Origin: Myxocyprinus asiaticus
Taxonomy: Eukaryota; Chordata; Actinopteri; Cypriniformes; Catostomidae
NCBI RefSeq assembly: GCF_019703515.2
Contig: NC_059379.1
Coordinates: 23,177,880-23,241,879 of the forward strand
DNA length: 64,000 nt
Direction: 5' to 3'
Shown: positions 36,317-48,731 of the stretch, piece after piece
Position numbering within the stretch: the first letter of the stretch is position 1
How the letters are laid out: each line of letters begins with the position of its first letter
The notes under the pieces: model-generated
The model's input: the letters and a program-made list of their open reading frames with translations, nothing else
Database searches by the model: none
Told to the model about the DNA's origin: nothing
Program-made: the position numbers and the translations under genes

Positions 36317-38880
36317 AAATTGTAATTCTAAAATAATTCTAAAACTCTAAAATAAAAAGTCAAATGAATTTCAAGCAAACATGAATTTGGGAAGATACTT
36401 TGGCCACACATTTGGGTGATTTGTGCCTCTTTAACTTGCAAAATCATGCTTAATTTTCAAAGATACAAATATTTTTTTGTTTTTGGAAGTTGCATTCAAA
36501 ATCCACTAGGCTTAAAAATCTGATAATCTGACACTTCTGGTTGTACTGAAAGAAGTTCATAATGGCATATTAATCAGGGCATGATTACCTGTGTACAATA
36601 GGTGTACAGTCATGAAAGTTTCTAGTCAACTACAGCTATGAAGTTTCATGCTATGTGTTATTTATAGCACAATTTGTTTATATGCCCATAAGAGTCAGCA
36701 TATGTAGGGTCATATGCCACATCTATGCATCTGCACCATATGGACACTCTAGACCACGCAGGTGTTAAAGATGGTCACATCTGTGCTCTTCCAGAGGTTA
36801 GACAATATTAATGTGTCTGCTCAGACTCACCCATGAGAATAATAATATCTGTTTCACCCTGACTACACACACAGCCCAGCTGAGGACCTGCCATATGAGG
36901 AGGAAATACCCAATATGGAAAGTTGCTTTAGTGTAATAACAAAGCCCTGTCTCCAATGATGCCCTCAACTTTTGAATTCCCACTTTGGTTATGTAAAGCC
37001 ACAGACTGTTTTATAAAAGGGGGACTTGTGAGCACTCCTCAGATTAATAAACTGACAAATGATCCACCCTACAGCCTCGTAGACTTCAGGAACAATCGTT
37101 TGTGAAGGCCACGAAACCACAAGCCCACATCAAGTGCATCATTGGAGGCTGGGCCATTACGTTGATCTGACCTTGATCTTTTTCAGTTTGCAACTGTGGT
37201 GCTCGACGTATGAAGATGCTAAATTGCACTGTAGGAAAACAAATGCATAGGACAGATGGAAAAATATAAGACTGCATTGTGCACAGATCAGTCAATGTGG
37301 CTCATTTTTCAAGCAGTCTGCCACTTAATGTATGTATTACTAATCCATATTCAACAAATAAACAATGTCTGACCAGAGCCCATGGGAATTAATGCAGCTG
37401 TGGAAATGAAATAGAGATTTAGACAGCAAATTTCTAGCCTGCCTCCGTTTACTAGGCTTTGATTTACTTGTTAATGCTATTACAACAGTTGGTGAATAAA
37501 TCAATTTCCTGATAGCTCAGGGGAAATTGGTAGCAAATAAACATTTTAATAATGGCAATAACATGTTACAGTTTAACATACGTAGCTCCAGCTCAAATTC
37601 TGTATTCTGAGATTCACTAGCACTGCACACTCTTCAGAGACTTAATGCATGGCAGTAGTTTGTTTACATTATGTGTATTACATGCTAATTTATATTATTT
37701 TTATTTGTATTTTATTTTTTTGCATTTAGCATCCTACTTACACTGAAGCAACTAGGATGATTTCAGCTGTCACAGAAAGGTCAAAATACATTGTCTGCAT
37801 TAAAAATATTGAGCTGTCAAAGAGTGATTTTTGTTTTTCTGTCTTTACAGTGAGTTTCCTGTGTTGTTTATGTTCAAAGCCCAGCCATGAATCAGACACT
37901 GTCAGTAAATGCAAGCCATTATTTACACTGACTGATATTTGCGCTTATTATGTCTGATAAGATCATTACAAACAATTCTCATTATGAATAATTGTAAGCT
38001 TTGATGTTCTGCTTTCTTCAGATGATTTTCCAGAGAGTGCAGAATATTTTCAATATGCTTCAAGATTCTTTTGCTCTGTTCCTGTTTCAAAAAACACTTT
38101 AATGTTCAGGAAATTGCTCCCTTTGGGTAGTTTCTCTTTATGAAACCTTTTTATGGAAGAATGTTGAGAGCTCTTCAAGTCCTTTGTTTATTGAATCAAA
38201 CATTACTAAGCCAAAAATGTCTTTACATTTCTTGCAGAAGTTAGGGGCGTTCACAAAGGATGCGTTATTGCGTTCCGGCCATGCTATTTTTTTTTGGTTT
38301 TTTTTGTTGGTCTTTGTAAACATGAGCTAGACTGAAGTGTTTGGGGCTGTTCACACCAAACATGGTTTTCCATTCATCCACTCTGTTTTTTCGATTGCTT
38401 TTCTGTGTATACATGCACTAAACCAGGGGATTTCAAAGTCTTAGACAGTAAGCCCCCCCTCTGACAAAATGGACAAGACTGTCAATAAAGACTTTATTTA
38501 TTTCATATACACACAATAATATTGTTTATAAGCCTATACAATAGTAAAGTAACAAATAAGATGTTACACTAAATGTTAAAATAAATCAACAAAAATAATT
38601 TTCTTCTACTAAAATAGCTGTGCATTCTGGCCAATTTTTGGGAGTTTCATGTTTTATCAGGTATTATCCTATATTATCAAAATTGATCATATTTCAGGTA
38701 TTGTTCAACTCATCAGTGATGATCAATAGTCCTAAATTCAGTCTGACAGACTCATTCGGCAATGCGTCTTACACTAGTTCGTAATTAATGGCTGTAAATA
38801 TTTCTATTAATATGAAACTCTTTTACATTATTTTTATTCAAAATAAATGTTTTTCCTTATGACAATTATTTAGCTGTTTT
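36317..38880. other. intergenic DNA, no gene recognised
   Basis: AT-rich DNA. Small open frames (36798-36983 minus, 37086-37295 minus, 37757-37957) show no known motif. Confidence 0.4.
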
Positions 38881-38918
38881 ATAGCATATATCCAGTGCCG
38901 GTCCTCCCTATAGGCAAA

Positions 38919-39005
38919 CTAAGCAAGTTGTTTAGGGCCCTGATCCGCCAGGGGGCCCCCACACTGTAAAAGATGATGACACGTCAACCCTATGTAATAC
39001 TGAAC
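38919..39005. repeat. GTTTAGGGCCCTGATC repeat, copy A
   Basis: The segment CAAGTTGTTTAGGGCCCTGA then AGATGATGACACGTCAACCC recurs at 45129-45197, on the other side of the L1 insertion. Copy A has about 18 extra bases in the middle. Confidence 0.7.
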
Positions 39006-39832
39006 TCATTATAATGAATTTCTACATATGGAGTTCTGGAAAATCTTTTATGCACTCTAGATAAACTTTTAAGTTTTAAAATATGTGAGTCACAACAGAT
39101 GTTCTTAGTTGACAGTTTATATCATTTGAAATGCTCACGTCACATCTCACATTATCTCCACAATACATGTTAATTGTTTTTATTTATCTTTTTATTTTAC
39201 TTGATGAATTTATCATCATTCTCAGCGCCTCTGACTTGCTCTGCCACCCCCACCCCCTCCTTTTTAGCGCAAAAACATATATATTTTTTATTAGCCTATC
39301 TTCATGCCATGAGCAACATGTTCTTTTAAGAGTTTGACTTTTGACACACAGTGCAACAGATCTGTCAATTTTATTCAACAATGAATCTGATGAATACATC
39401 CTGTGCAGTGCTCAAATTGACACTCAGCAACTCTATAGTCACATTAATGTGGGGAAAGATGATGGTATCGCGTGAGGGAGAAAGAGTTTGGGCCTGCAGA
39501 AAAATGCCGGTATCTGCGAAAGCACTGGACTGTCTACCCCATTTGAACTCATTTATTATGTCAGAAGCACAACTCTGGCTTAGTAAGATTTCCTAAGAAT
39601 CCCTATGGTACAGTACCAAGAATTCACAGAATTATTTGATATTTTTATTAAAATTATAAGTTATAAGTTATAAGACAAGAATAAGATGTTAGGGGGAGCC
39701 ACGTGATGCCATGAGAGGAGCAGACGTGTGAGCGACTAGCTCTGCGCACTTTGCTAGTTTTTTAATTATTTTCATGTCGTAATCCGGTGAGATTCGATAC
39801 ACCCAGTTACATATTTTCTCTTTGAAGTAAAC

Positions 39833-40343
39833 ATGGCAAAGAAGTCAAAATCCTCAGACTCTGGAGACATTAAAAGACACTTACGTGTTCAAGCTGAAAC
39901 CTCTGACAGGCCTGTGGACCGGGGACTCAATTTGGACGGCACGTCGGGAGATGAAATCCAGCGTCAACTGTCCAACATCTCGATGATGCTGACGAAGGTT
40001 GTCGCTGACTTGGAAGAGCTCACAGAGTTCCGGCTCGCAGATCTGCTGAGGGAGACAGACCCCGACCAAATCTGGCCAAATTTTTGAGATCATCCGATAA
40101 AGATCTTGTGTTGCGTCAGGCGAGGAGCAAAGGAAAGCTCTCTTGGAAGAATCACAATATCTTCTTGTTCCCGGATTTTGCGAATTGACAAGAGAGAAAC
40201 GCGATCGGTTCAAGGAATGTAAGAAACTCTTACATCAATGGAAGATCGCTTTTGCACCGATGTATCCGGCCAAACTGAGAATAGACACCAAGGACAGCAG
40301 CAAAGTATTTTTATGCACTGGCCTTCATACAAACTATGGGTGA
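39833..40343 (+). pseudogene. L1 ORF1 remnant with central deletion
   Basis: The reading starts at MAKKSKSSDS, a basic Ser-rich N-terminus, and continues into EIQRQLSNISMMLTKVVADL, which looks like the start of the ORF1 coiled coil. The frame then shifts near 40078, and the next frame reads RSSDKDLVLRQARSKGKLSW and FPDFANLTREKRDRFKECKK then YPAKLRIDT, which resembles the C-terminal domain of L1 ORF1 proteins. The middle region (rest of the coiled coil and the RNA-recognition domain) is almost entirely missing, so the piece is far shorter than the usual 300 or so residues. ORF1 proteins are trimeric RNA chaperones that package the LINE RNA. Confidence 0.75.
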
Positions 40344-41014
40344 GTAAACCATTGGGCGTTTCTTATGTGAGTGGACTGACTTGCTGTTCAGTGTCTTGAC
40401 TGTCTGAGGAATTTTTGTTTCTTTCAGCGGCTGGAGTTTGTTTTGTGGCATGACTCCAAGAAACTTTTGCATTGACAGAAGATCGCTTTTACACTGAAGT
40501 TCCCGGCCAGATTGAGAATGGACACTATGGATGACCGCAAAATATCTACATGCTCACATGAAGGACGTCTTTTATAAAGTTGACGGACTGAGTAAGTCAT
40601 GGTGTATTTTTTTTGCGTGACCTTCGAGTGAATTTGACACTTGATCATCCGAGGAACCGGGATGATTTTTTTTTTTTTTGTGCTGGTTCCGCCTAGTGAC
40701 TGGAGCTTGTTTTGCTGAATAACACTCCTTCGGGTCAGTTGTGGATGAATTTGTTCGCTCTTTGTGCTTATGCCTCTTGTTGGCTGGAGTTTGTTTTTGT
40801 GGAGTATTTTTGTGGGACATTGGAATGATTACGTTATCTGCTGCACTCATATCAGCCAGCTTACTGAACAATTGTTTGTCTGTCCAAGGAAACTGAATGG
40901 CTTTATATTAGCTGGAGTTTATTTTGTGGAGGAACACACCTTCAAGACAGTTCTGTGAAAGAATCTACATGTTCTTTATGTTTATTCTGTCTATTGGCTG
41001 GGGTTTGTTTTACA
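40242..41014 (+). repeat. tandem duplications in the L1 ORF1-ORF2 spacer
   Basis: The ORF1 tail segment GAAGATCGCTTTTGCACC to GAATAGACACC (about 40242-40292) recurs in diverged form at about 40481-40530, 239 bp later. Five diverged copies of a GCTGGAGTTTGTTTTGTGGA-like word occur near 40430, 40698, 40782, 40911 and 40996. The second and fourth, and the third and fifth, are each spaced about 213 bp, with matching sequence between them (ACACTCCTTC/ACACACCTTC, CTCTTTGTGCTTATG/GTTCTTTATGTTTAT). Confidence 0.75.
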
Positions 41015-41294
41015 AAGTATTTTCTGTTATGTAATTTTGCCTCACAAAATTTGTGCAGAGCAATCCGATGGCAAAGTTGTTGCGGGGCCTCTTGTAGGTG
41101 TACATGGACTCTTTGCATTTAGAGGGATTGACGCCGGTTGGCGCTTTCGTGCATGGGGTTAATGTGCACGTTTTTCTTTTTTCTGTTTGTTTTTTTCGGA
41201 GGGAAGTTTGGGGTTTGATTGTTGCACTAATGGGGAATGTGGTCTGTATAATCTTGCTTTTGACACACAACTTAGTTTTTTTTATTATATCAAT

Positions 41295-44200
41295 ATGTCA
41301 ATTGTTAATATGAGTGGATTATCTCTCTCTGCATGGAATGTGAATGGGTTGGGGCGCCCCATAAAAAGAAGGAAGGTTATTTCTTTTCTTAAGCGTAAGA
41401 AATTTGATATAGTGTTTCTTCAAAAAAGCAGGAAGCTGAAAAATTTGGGAAGATATGGGGTGGACATGTTTTCTTTAGTGCTGGCTCAAGTAAGAGCAGG
41501 GGAGTCATTATACTGATAAATAAACATCTACAATTCAAATTTCTCAAACAGATTAAAGATAAAGTAGGAAGAGTCATTATTGTTTTAGCAGAAATTCAGG
41601 GGCAAAGGTTGATTTTGGCTAATATTTACGCACCTAATGCTGATGATCAGGGCTTTTTCATAGATCTTGAAGGAATGTTGCAGGTCGCTGGCACCCCTCA
41701 TGATATAATTTTGGGAGGAGACTTTAATCTCTTGATAGATTCAGTCCTTGATCATAGTGAAGCAAAAGTGTGTAAGCCCCCTAGAGCAACTTTGATGCTT
41801 CACAGGATGTGTAAAAATCTTGGTCTTGCAGATATTTGGCGACTTTTGAACCCATATGGTAAGGATTATACTTTTTTTCATCAGTCCATAAGATTTATTC
41901 TAGAATAGATTTTTTTAAATTTATATCCAAGTCCCTCATTTCATCTGTTGTTGATTGCTCAATTGGAAATATCTTGGTCTCAGATCACACCCTAGTGAGT
42001 TTAGAGGTGTTGCCACATACGGAGAAAAAGAAATCATATAGTTGCCGCTTTATTTAATGTGTCCTTTTTGCAAAATCCTGATTTCCAACAAATGTTAAAG
42101 ACTGAAATCAATGTTTATATGGAGACCAACTGGTCCTCAGTATCCTATGTAGGCGTGGCTTGGGAGGTACTTAAGGCAGTTCTTAGGGGCCGGATCATAC
42201 AGTATGCCTCATTTACCAAAAAAGCCAAAGCACGTGAACTCGTCGAATTTTGTGGAACCATTAGAACTCCCTAAACTGACAACTGAGCAAAACAATTTGC
42301 TTGATTCTGAGATAACCTTGGAGGAGATTGATGAGGTAATTAAGGCCTTGCCTACAGGCAAGGCTCCGGGCCAGATGGCTTTGCCGCTGAATTTTTAAAA
42401 TCTTATGCTACAGAACTGGCTCCACTTTTGCTAGAAGTTTATTTGGAATCATTAAAGAATGGAAAGCTCCCGCCAACCATGACACAAGCCCGGATCAGTC
42501 TGATTCTTAAAAAGGACAAAGATCCAAGCGAGTGTAAGAGTTACCACCTAATTTCCCTGATCCAGCTAGACGTTAAAATATTGTCAAAAATTTTGGTTAA
42601 CTATTAAGTAAAGTTATGACATCTCTTATACAAATAGATCAGGTGGGATTTATTCGGGGCCGTAGCTCTTCTGATAATATTAGGCGTTTCATCAATATCA
42701 TGTGGTCAGTAGCGAATGATCAGTCTCTAGTCGCTGCCATCTCACTTGATGCCGAAAAGGCGTTTGATATGGTAGATTGAGATTATCTTTTTAAAGTTTT
42801 GGAAATATATGGGTTCGGGAATACTTTTATTGAATGGATTAAGTTACTTTACAGACCCGATAGCGGCGGAACAAACAAATGGATTAATTTCATTTTATTT
42901 TACTCTGGATAGGGGCACCTGGCAGGGATGCCCTCTTTCCCCATTATTGTTCTGTCTTGCCCTGGAACCATTAGCAGCTGCAATAAGGAAGGAGGATGAT
43001 TTTCCAGCGGTGGTGGCGGGAGGTATGGCGCATAAGCTTCTGCTTTATGCAGATGATATTTTATTATTTGTCTCTGACCCTACCAGATCTATGCCTTGCC
43101 TCCACAGAATTATTGGTTCCTTCTCTAAGTTCTCGGGATACAGAGTCAATTGGTCTAAATCCGAAGCTTTGGCTTTCACAGCGTACTGTCCAGTAATGGA
43201 TTTTCAACCGGGCACCTTCCAGTGGCCTAAGCAGGGCATTAAGTATTTGGGCATTTTATTCCCAGCAAATTTGTCTGATTTAGTTAGAGTTAATTTTGAC
43301 CCTTTAATAAAAAGGTTTTCGAGTGATGTGGGCAGGTGGGCTTCATTACATTTATCTATGATTGGGAAGATCAATGTTATTAAAATGAATTTTATTCCAA
43401 AATTTAACTACCTGTTACAATCTCTCCCTATAGATGTCCCCCTCTCTTACTTTAAGCAATTTGATAGCATAGCGAAATCCTTCTTTTGGAATGGTAAACA
43501 TCCCAGATTACATTTCAACAAATTACATAGGCCAATTGACAAAGTTGGGCTAGGCCTACCCAAGATTTTGTTTTATTATTATGCATTCAGTCTCAGACAT
43601 TTGGCTCATTGGTCATTTCTATCTGAGAGAGCCCCTCCTTGGTTTTGTATTGAACATGAAGTTCTTGCCCCTATTTCGCCATTGCAAAGCCTTTCTATCA
43701 AATTAATTGGAGAAGTTAGGTTAAACCCCGTTATCTCCCATTTGCACTTGGTATGGACAAAAGTGTCCAGAGTGTTTAATTCAGACATATTTAAATGTCG
43801 CCTCAAGCATATGGCTGAAACCAAAATTATGTATTGATAGGTCCCCTTTCTGCTGGTCGGAGTGGATTGTGAGGGGGGTTGCTACACTCGGTGACCTATA
43901 TGAGAGCGGAGTGTTGAGACCGTTTGAAAATATGGTTCAACATTTTGGGATTTCCAGATCTCAGTTCTATAAGTATTTACAGCTGCATCACCTGTTCTGT
44001 ACTATTTTTGGGAGTAGCATACATCCACCTAAAGCAGCAGATACTCTGGGAGAGGTGATTAATGCTTTTGGGAAAGGTCATGAGGCATCGGTGTATTACT
44101 CACTGTTAATTCAGAGTCTGGGGGACGGAACTTCAACTTCTCTCAAGAGATTATGGGAGAAAGATTTGAACTTAGTATTGGAGGAGGGAGTGTGGACTAG

Positions 44201-44706
44201 GTCTACATCTAGAGATGCAAGGGTGTGTCTGATGCAATTTAAGATTTTGCATCGATTATATTGGACCCCCTCTAGATTGTATAGGCTGGGTTTAAAAGGC
44301 ACACCCACCTTTTGGCGATGCCAGCTGGAGGATGGCGATTTAATACATACCTTCTGGTAATGTTTGAGGATTCAGGAGTTTTGGTTGAGAGTCCAGAATT
44401 TTGTTTGCAAGGTCCTGGGCAATCAGGTTCTGTTCTGTCCCAGACTTCGTGTGTTGGGTGATGGGGTGGTTATTGATATAGCCGATGAGTAATGAAAAGA
44501 GCTGGGTCCTCATCGGTGTGATGATCGGGAGACAGATAATTTTGAGGGGATGGAAATCTACGATCGCTCCCTCTTTTTATGAATGGTGCACCGAATTGGG
44601 CAAGGTAGCGTCTTTTGAAGAGATGTCGTATAGACGGCTTGGTAATTCGGCTACATATGACAGAAAATGGGGCAGGTTTGTGGCCTTTTTGGAGGGTTCT
44701 CAGTGA
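41295..44706 (+). pseudogene. L1 ORF2 pseudogene (endonuclease and reverse transcriptase)
   Basis: The apurinic-type endonuclease starts at LSLSAWNVNGLGRPIKRRKV and continues with ANIYAPNADDQ and ILGGDFNLLID, with a KDYTFF segment before the linker (about 41310-41900). The reverse transcriptase follows: LPTGKAPG at about 42346, IQIDQVGFIRGRSS, AISLDAEKAFDMVD, GCPLSPLLFCLALEPLAAAI and the catalytic YADDILLF at about 43045-43070. The C-terminal region ends SYRRLGN and FVAFLEGSQ before TGA at 44706. It is broken by frameshifts near 41510, 41890, 42370 and 43840 and by in-frame stops near 42604, 42778 and 44358. The longest open block is 42809-43837. The family's ORF2 is normally one frame of over 1100 codons that nicks DNA and copies the RNA at the target. 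Confidence 0.92.
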
Positions 44707-45128
44707 CAGGCTGTGGAGAGAGACATTTTGTTTGGTTTGGGTATATATTTGTTAAATTTGATTTTGTTTTGATATATATATATATATTCTTAAGTGTTTC
44801 CTTTGTCTGTTTTTTTTTTTTTTTTGTCTGTATATATAAGTGTGTGGATACTTTCATTTTGTGTCGGACCACTGGATGTATATAGGGGGGAGGGGGGGTG
44901 TTCAGGGGAAGGGATATACAATTTTATAAATTGATTCAGTGTGTGTATGTTCTGTTTGTGTAATCCTGTTTTTTTTTTTTTTTTTTTTTTATCAATAAAA
45001 ATATTAATATCAAAAAAGAATAAGATGTTAGACTTTATAATAGACTATAATTTTTTTTTTTCTATAAGAGTTTTTTTTTTATGTGGCCACCATGAATGAG
45101 ATGCTTAGTGTATGGTAGAGCTATAAAT

Positions 45129-45197
45129 AAGACAAGTTGTTTAGGGCCCTGATCCACCAGTCAAAGATGATGACACGTCAACCCTATATAATGTTGA
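45129..45197. repeat. GTTTAGGGCCCTGATC repeat, copy B
   Basis: Matches copy A at 38919-39005 in the same orientation but lacks about 18 internal bases. It lies just past the right end of the L1. Confidence 0.7.
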
Positions 45198-46039
45198 ACC
45201 CCCCCAGGGTCTTTTTTTTTTTTTGCCTTATCGGGGGTCCCTTAACTATTATGCTATGAATAAATACCCCCCCACACACACATTTGGAGATTGGCCCCAT
45301 GTAAATGTCCCTTACAAGGTTTTGTACTTTAATATATGGCCAGCTGATGGTGATTGAAATTTTAACATTCATGTCAAACAAGTTCACTATCAGCTTGATT
45401 CAGAATTGCAGTTGTAACTCAAAACTTTGCGTTGCAAAAACTGAAGACATTTTTTTTTTTGTCTGTGGTCTCATTTTCAGCATGACTGTTTTATATTTCT
45501 GGTTCAATATTTCTGTTCTTAACAAACCCCTGAGACATGTCATCATGATGAAAAAGGAAGGAATGTGGAATTGGGAGGACCATCAAAGGAAGTTTAATCC
45601 CATTAAGGGACCTGTTTTGCCCGTACAAGAACATTTTCAGTATTGCTGAAAGTACGGCTCTTTTATTAAAACGAATTATATTCCCCAAACTGTCTTTTAA
45701 CACATCTATCCTGATTTCAAGTAAATATCAGTAAATGAAACCATGTCATACCACTCACACCTGGAATGTTCCATTTGTGGGTTTTATGTAATTATGTGTC
45801 TAAGGGCAGATAGAGGAATGACAGCCTTTATATGTCCACCAAATGGAGCAGAACAGCTGACCTGCAGAGTCACAGACATTGAATGTGGAAGCACTGTGCC
45901 ATGAGGACACAGATTCTCACAGACCTTCTCTGTCTGTTGTGTGGGATTGTAATTAGTTTGTTGTATTTCCCCCTTTTGCTTTAATGGCAGCATGCACTTG
46001 AGCTGGCATGGACTCCACAAGTTTGTGCTTCAATGGAGG

Positions 46040-46097
<58 letters not shown>

Positions 46098-48370
46098 GCT
46101 TTCTGCTTATTTTCAGGTTTCAATGAAAATCACAAAAATTGCTGTCCGCACACTGAATGACAATCAGGCTGACGTTTGGTCGCTAGCCTGCTGTTTTTTT
46201 TTTTTTTGTTTTTTTACTCACTGCACGTTTTCACTATGCAAGTCTAAAACATATATATTTTGATAGACCTTTTTCAGTCTGATTGTTATTCAGAGTGCAG
46301 ATAGCAACTTTTTTGATATATTTCTTGTCTCCATACAACTGAAGTTTAAAAAGTTTTCCATTGTATTACCTTCACATTCCTGTAAGCTCCATTTTGTAAT
46401 TTTGGTTGCAAGTGTACAGTAAATGCAGTGTAATATATGAACATATTTTTTTAGTATAGTGTCCTTGTCCTTACATACTCCATTCTCTCTCCCTCTCTGT
46501 AAGACTCTCAGCTCCCCATTTGATAGAGGAATAATGTGCTAGCAAGGAGGGGGTAAGTTATGCCTCTTGTGAAGCCTGGGCCTGTCTGCTCCATACAGTC
46601 CACTGAGGTATTCTCTTCTCCAACAATACACAGCACCACTTCACATCTTACTGCCTGTACAAAAGGTGTGTCCTCACCGGCCTCCCACTGCCTCCATCCT
46701 CTTTTCCTCTACATTTTCACCCAGTCTATAATCCTTATCACAGATACAGGCATACTCCCATCATTTCTGTTATGACGATTTTACACATACTCTACCCTAA
46801 TATAAAGACTGTAAAAGTAATGACCCATAAGGCGCAGCAAATAAAAAAATAACTTTCTTCATAGATAGCTTGTTACTCCAGTTCCATATGGTGACTGCTT
46901 ATGATGAAATGAGTGATCTGTGGAAACGTTTCATATTTCTACATATAAAACGGATAGTTCCAGGCCTGGATGCTGATTGGTCAATAAATGCTAAATGCTA
47001 AAATACACAATATAGTAGCCTAACAGCTATGACGCAAAACCTTTTCAACATATCACAGTGCAGCACCAGAGAATATTTTGTCCGAGACGGAGCACTTGTA
47101 TTAAAATGAATGGAAGAAATTGAAATGCCCAATATGGTGGATGTAGAAATGGAAGTCCCGGCTTACAGGTAAAAGAGCTAATCACCTTATAGATATAGCT
47201 GGACCAACCAGGAAAATAGTGTTTGTTTTTTTGCTTTTTTTGCATGATCTGAGCTAAAGAAGCATTTATGATACCATTGTTGTTAGAGTCAACTGCTGAT
47301 TTGAAATATGTTATTTGATTATAATCTTGACCAACCGTTTTGGAGATTTCAGTCTTTCACCATTCAAGTAGACAGGAGCTGTACTTTTATGCCACTTGTA
47401 TCCATAGACAATAGCTGCCTGGGATCATTCCAAAGATGGCTGCCGAGTGGACTTACTTGTTTTGAAACATTCTGTTCTCTCAGGGACAATATCTTCTGGT
47501 GGAAGGATGGCACCAAATAAATTTGCTTTGTAAAAATTGTTTTTAATGCAATGTCCTAAATTTAGGCAGTGACTATATTCACAATATAGCAAGGCCTCAC
47601 GTACCTTATTGCTTAAATAGTCCGGTGTCAGACACAACATTTGAAGTAATTATAGATGAGTGACATTTTAGAGCAATTATATCTGAATTCCCTGAAGTTT
47701 TTATTTCTTGATCAAAACTTATAAGGTGGTTGATATGTTCCCCTCTGGCATGACAAATTACAAAAAAGAAAGAGTATAGAGAATAAAAAAACAGATTGTG
47801 GTACAAATGAAAAAGAATCACTCCTGGCATTTCCAGCAACCACAAATAGGAAAACTTAATGAAGCTCATTAAAACATGTTTTACTACAACGCACAAAGGC
47901 CATTAGCCTTCTGTGATTTATTCATAGCTCTCAAGGACTATAAATATGGAAATTTGTTGGGGGGGCAAAAATAGGTAAAGGCAGTGTGTAACAACAAACT
48001 TCACATAATTCATTGCAGATAATTTATTTGACACATCCATTAATGATAATACATAATTTTGCATAATTCTTGAATTCCTTTACATAATTTCTGATTAAGT
48101 TGCTCTCAAGTTTTTTTTTCTGACAAAAGAAATTACAACCAACACTTGTCAATCTGTGTAACTTTTAAGACTAATTAAAACAGAGGATAATGTTCAAAGT
48201 CAAGGACCAGATAGTCAAGCAGAACCAGTCTTTTGAGTATCTGCATAAAGTCTGGTCCATACTGTAGACAATTTTTTTTTGCAAATAGACTGTACGTGTG
48301 CACGTCATCTAAGGCTGAGACTAAGGACTTGGTCTATTTTAGTCTTAAATGGTTGAGCCTAAAATGATTA
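45198..48370. other. intergenic DNA, no gene recognised
   Basis: AT-rich DNA with poly-T tracts (about 45211-45223, 46194-46208) and a (TA)n run at 46041-46096. Small open frames have no motif. Confidence 0.4.
46041..46096. repeat. (TA)n microsatellite
   Basis: An uninterrupted run of about 28 TA units. Confidence 0.95.
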
Positions 48371-48727
48371 TAGGTCCAGATTAATTTTTCATGAATATCC
48401 TGGTCCATCCTGTCAATACAATGGCTTTTTGAAAGTGACTCACTTTAAAGCATAAAAAAGCACCCTAAAGTATCATAAAGTAGTCCATGTGACTTTTGTG
48501 TCATATTCCAATACTTCTGAAGATAAACAATAGGTTTTGGTGAGAATCAATCCGAAATGTTTCTGTAAAACTTTTGATGTTTGTTGCACATTCATGGGTG
48601 CTGAGAGAAGTATGTTTACAGTGAAATGCACGTTCATGCGAGAACTTGCATTGTCTTTAGCTGTTTTAGTGCCAACGTGAATGAGCTTTTCACATAGCAC
48701 TCATGAACATGCAACGTATGTCAAGTT
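48371..48727. repeat. left arm of a foldback repeat split by the nest
   Basis: The segment TGAATATCCTGGTCCATCCT, GTCAATACAATGG and GTGACTCACTTTAAAGC then AAAAAAGCACCC is the reverse complement of 56550-56640, where the order is inverted. The two arms lie on either side of the piggyBac-like and Tc1/chromovirus nest. Confidence 0.6.
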
Positions 48728-48731
48728 TTAA

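Larger units (their letters stand above)
39693..45015 (+). mobile_element. L1-clade LINE, end-to-end copy with 16-bp TSD
   Basis: The element is 5323 bp and is flanked by AAGAATAAGATGTTAG at 39677-39692 and 45016-45031. It has a short 5' leader (about 140 bp, starting GGGGAGCCACG), an ORF1 remnant, a long spacer with internal tandem duplications, an ORF2 remnant with endonuclease and reverse transcriptase domains, a T-rich 3' UTR and an AATAAA at 44994-44999 just before the A-rich end. The target-site duplication at both true ends indicates insertion by target-primed reverse transcription of a nearly complete copy. Many stops and frameshifts show it is inactive now. Confidence 0.95.
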
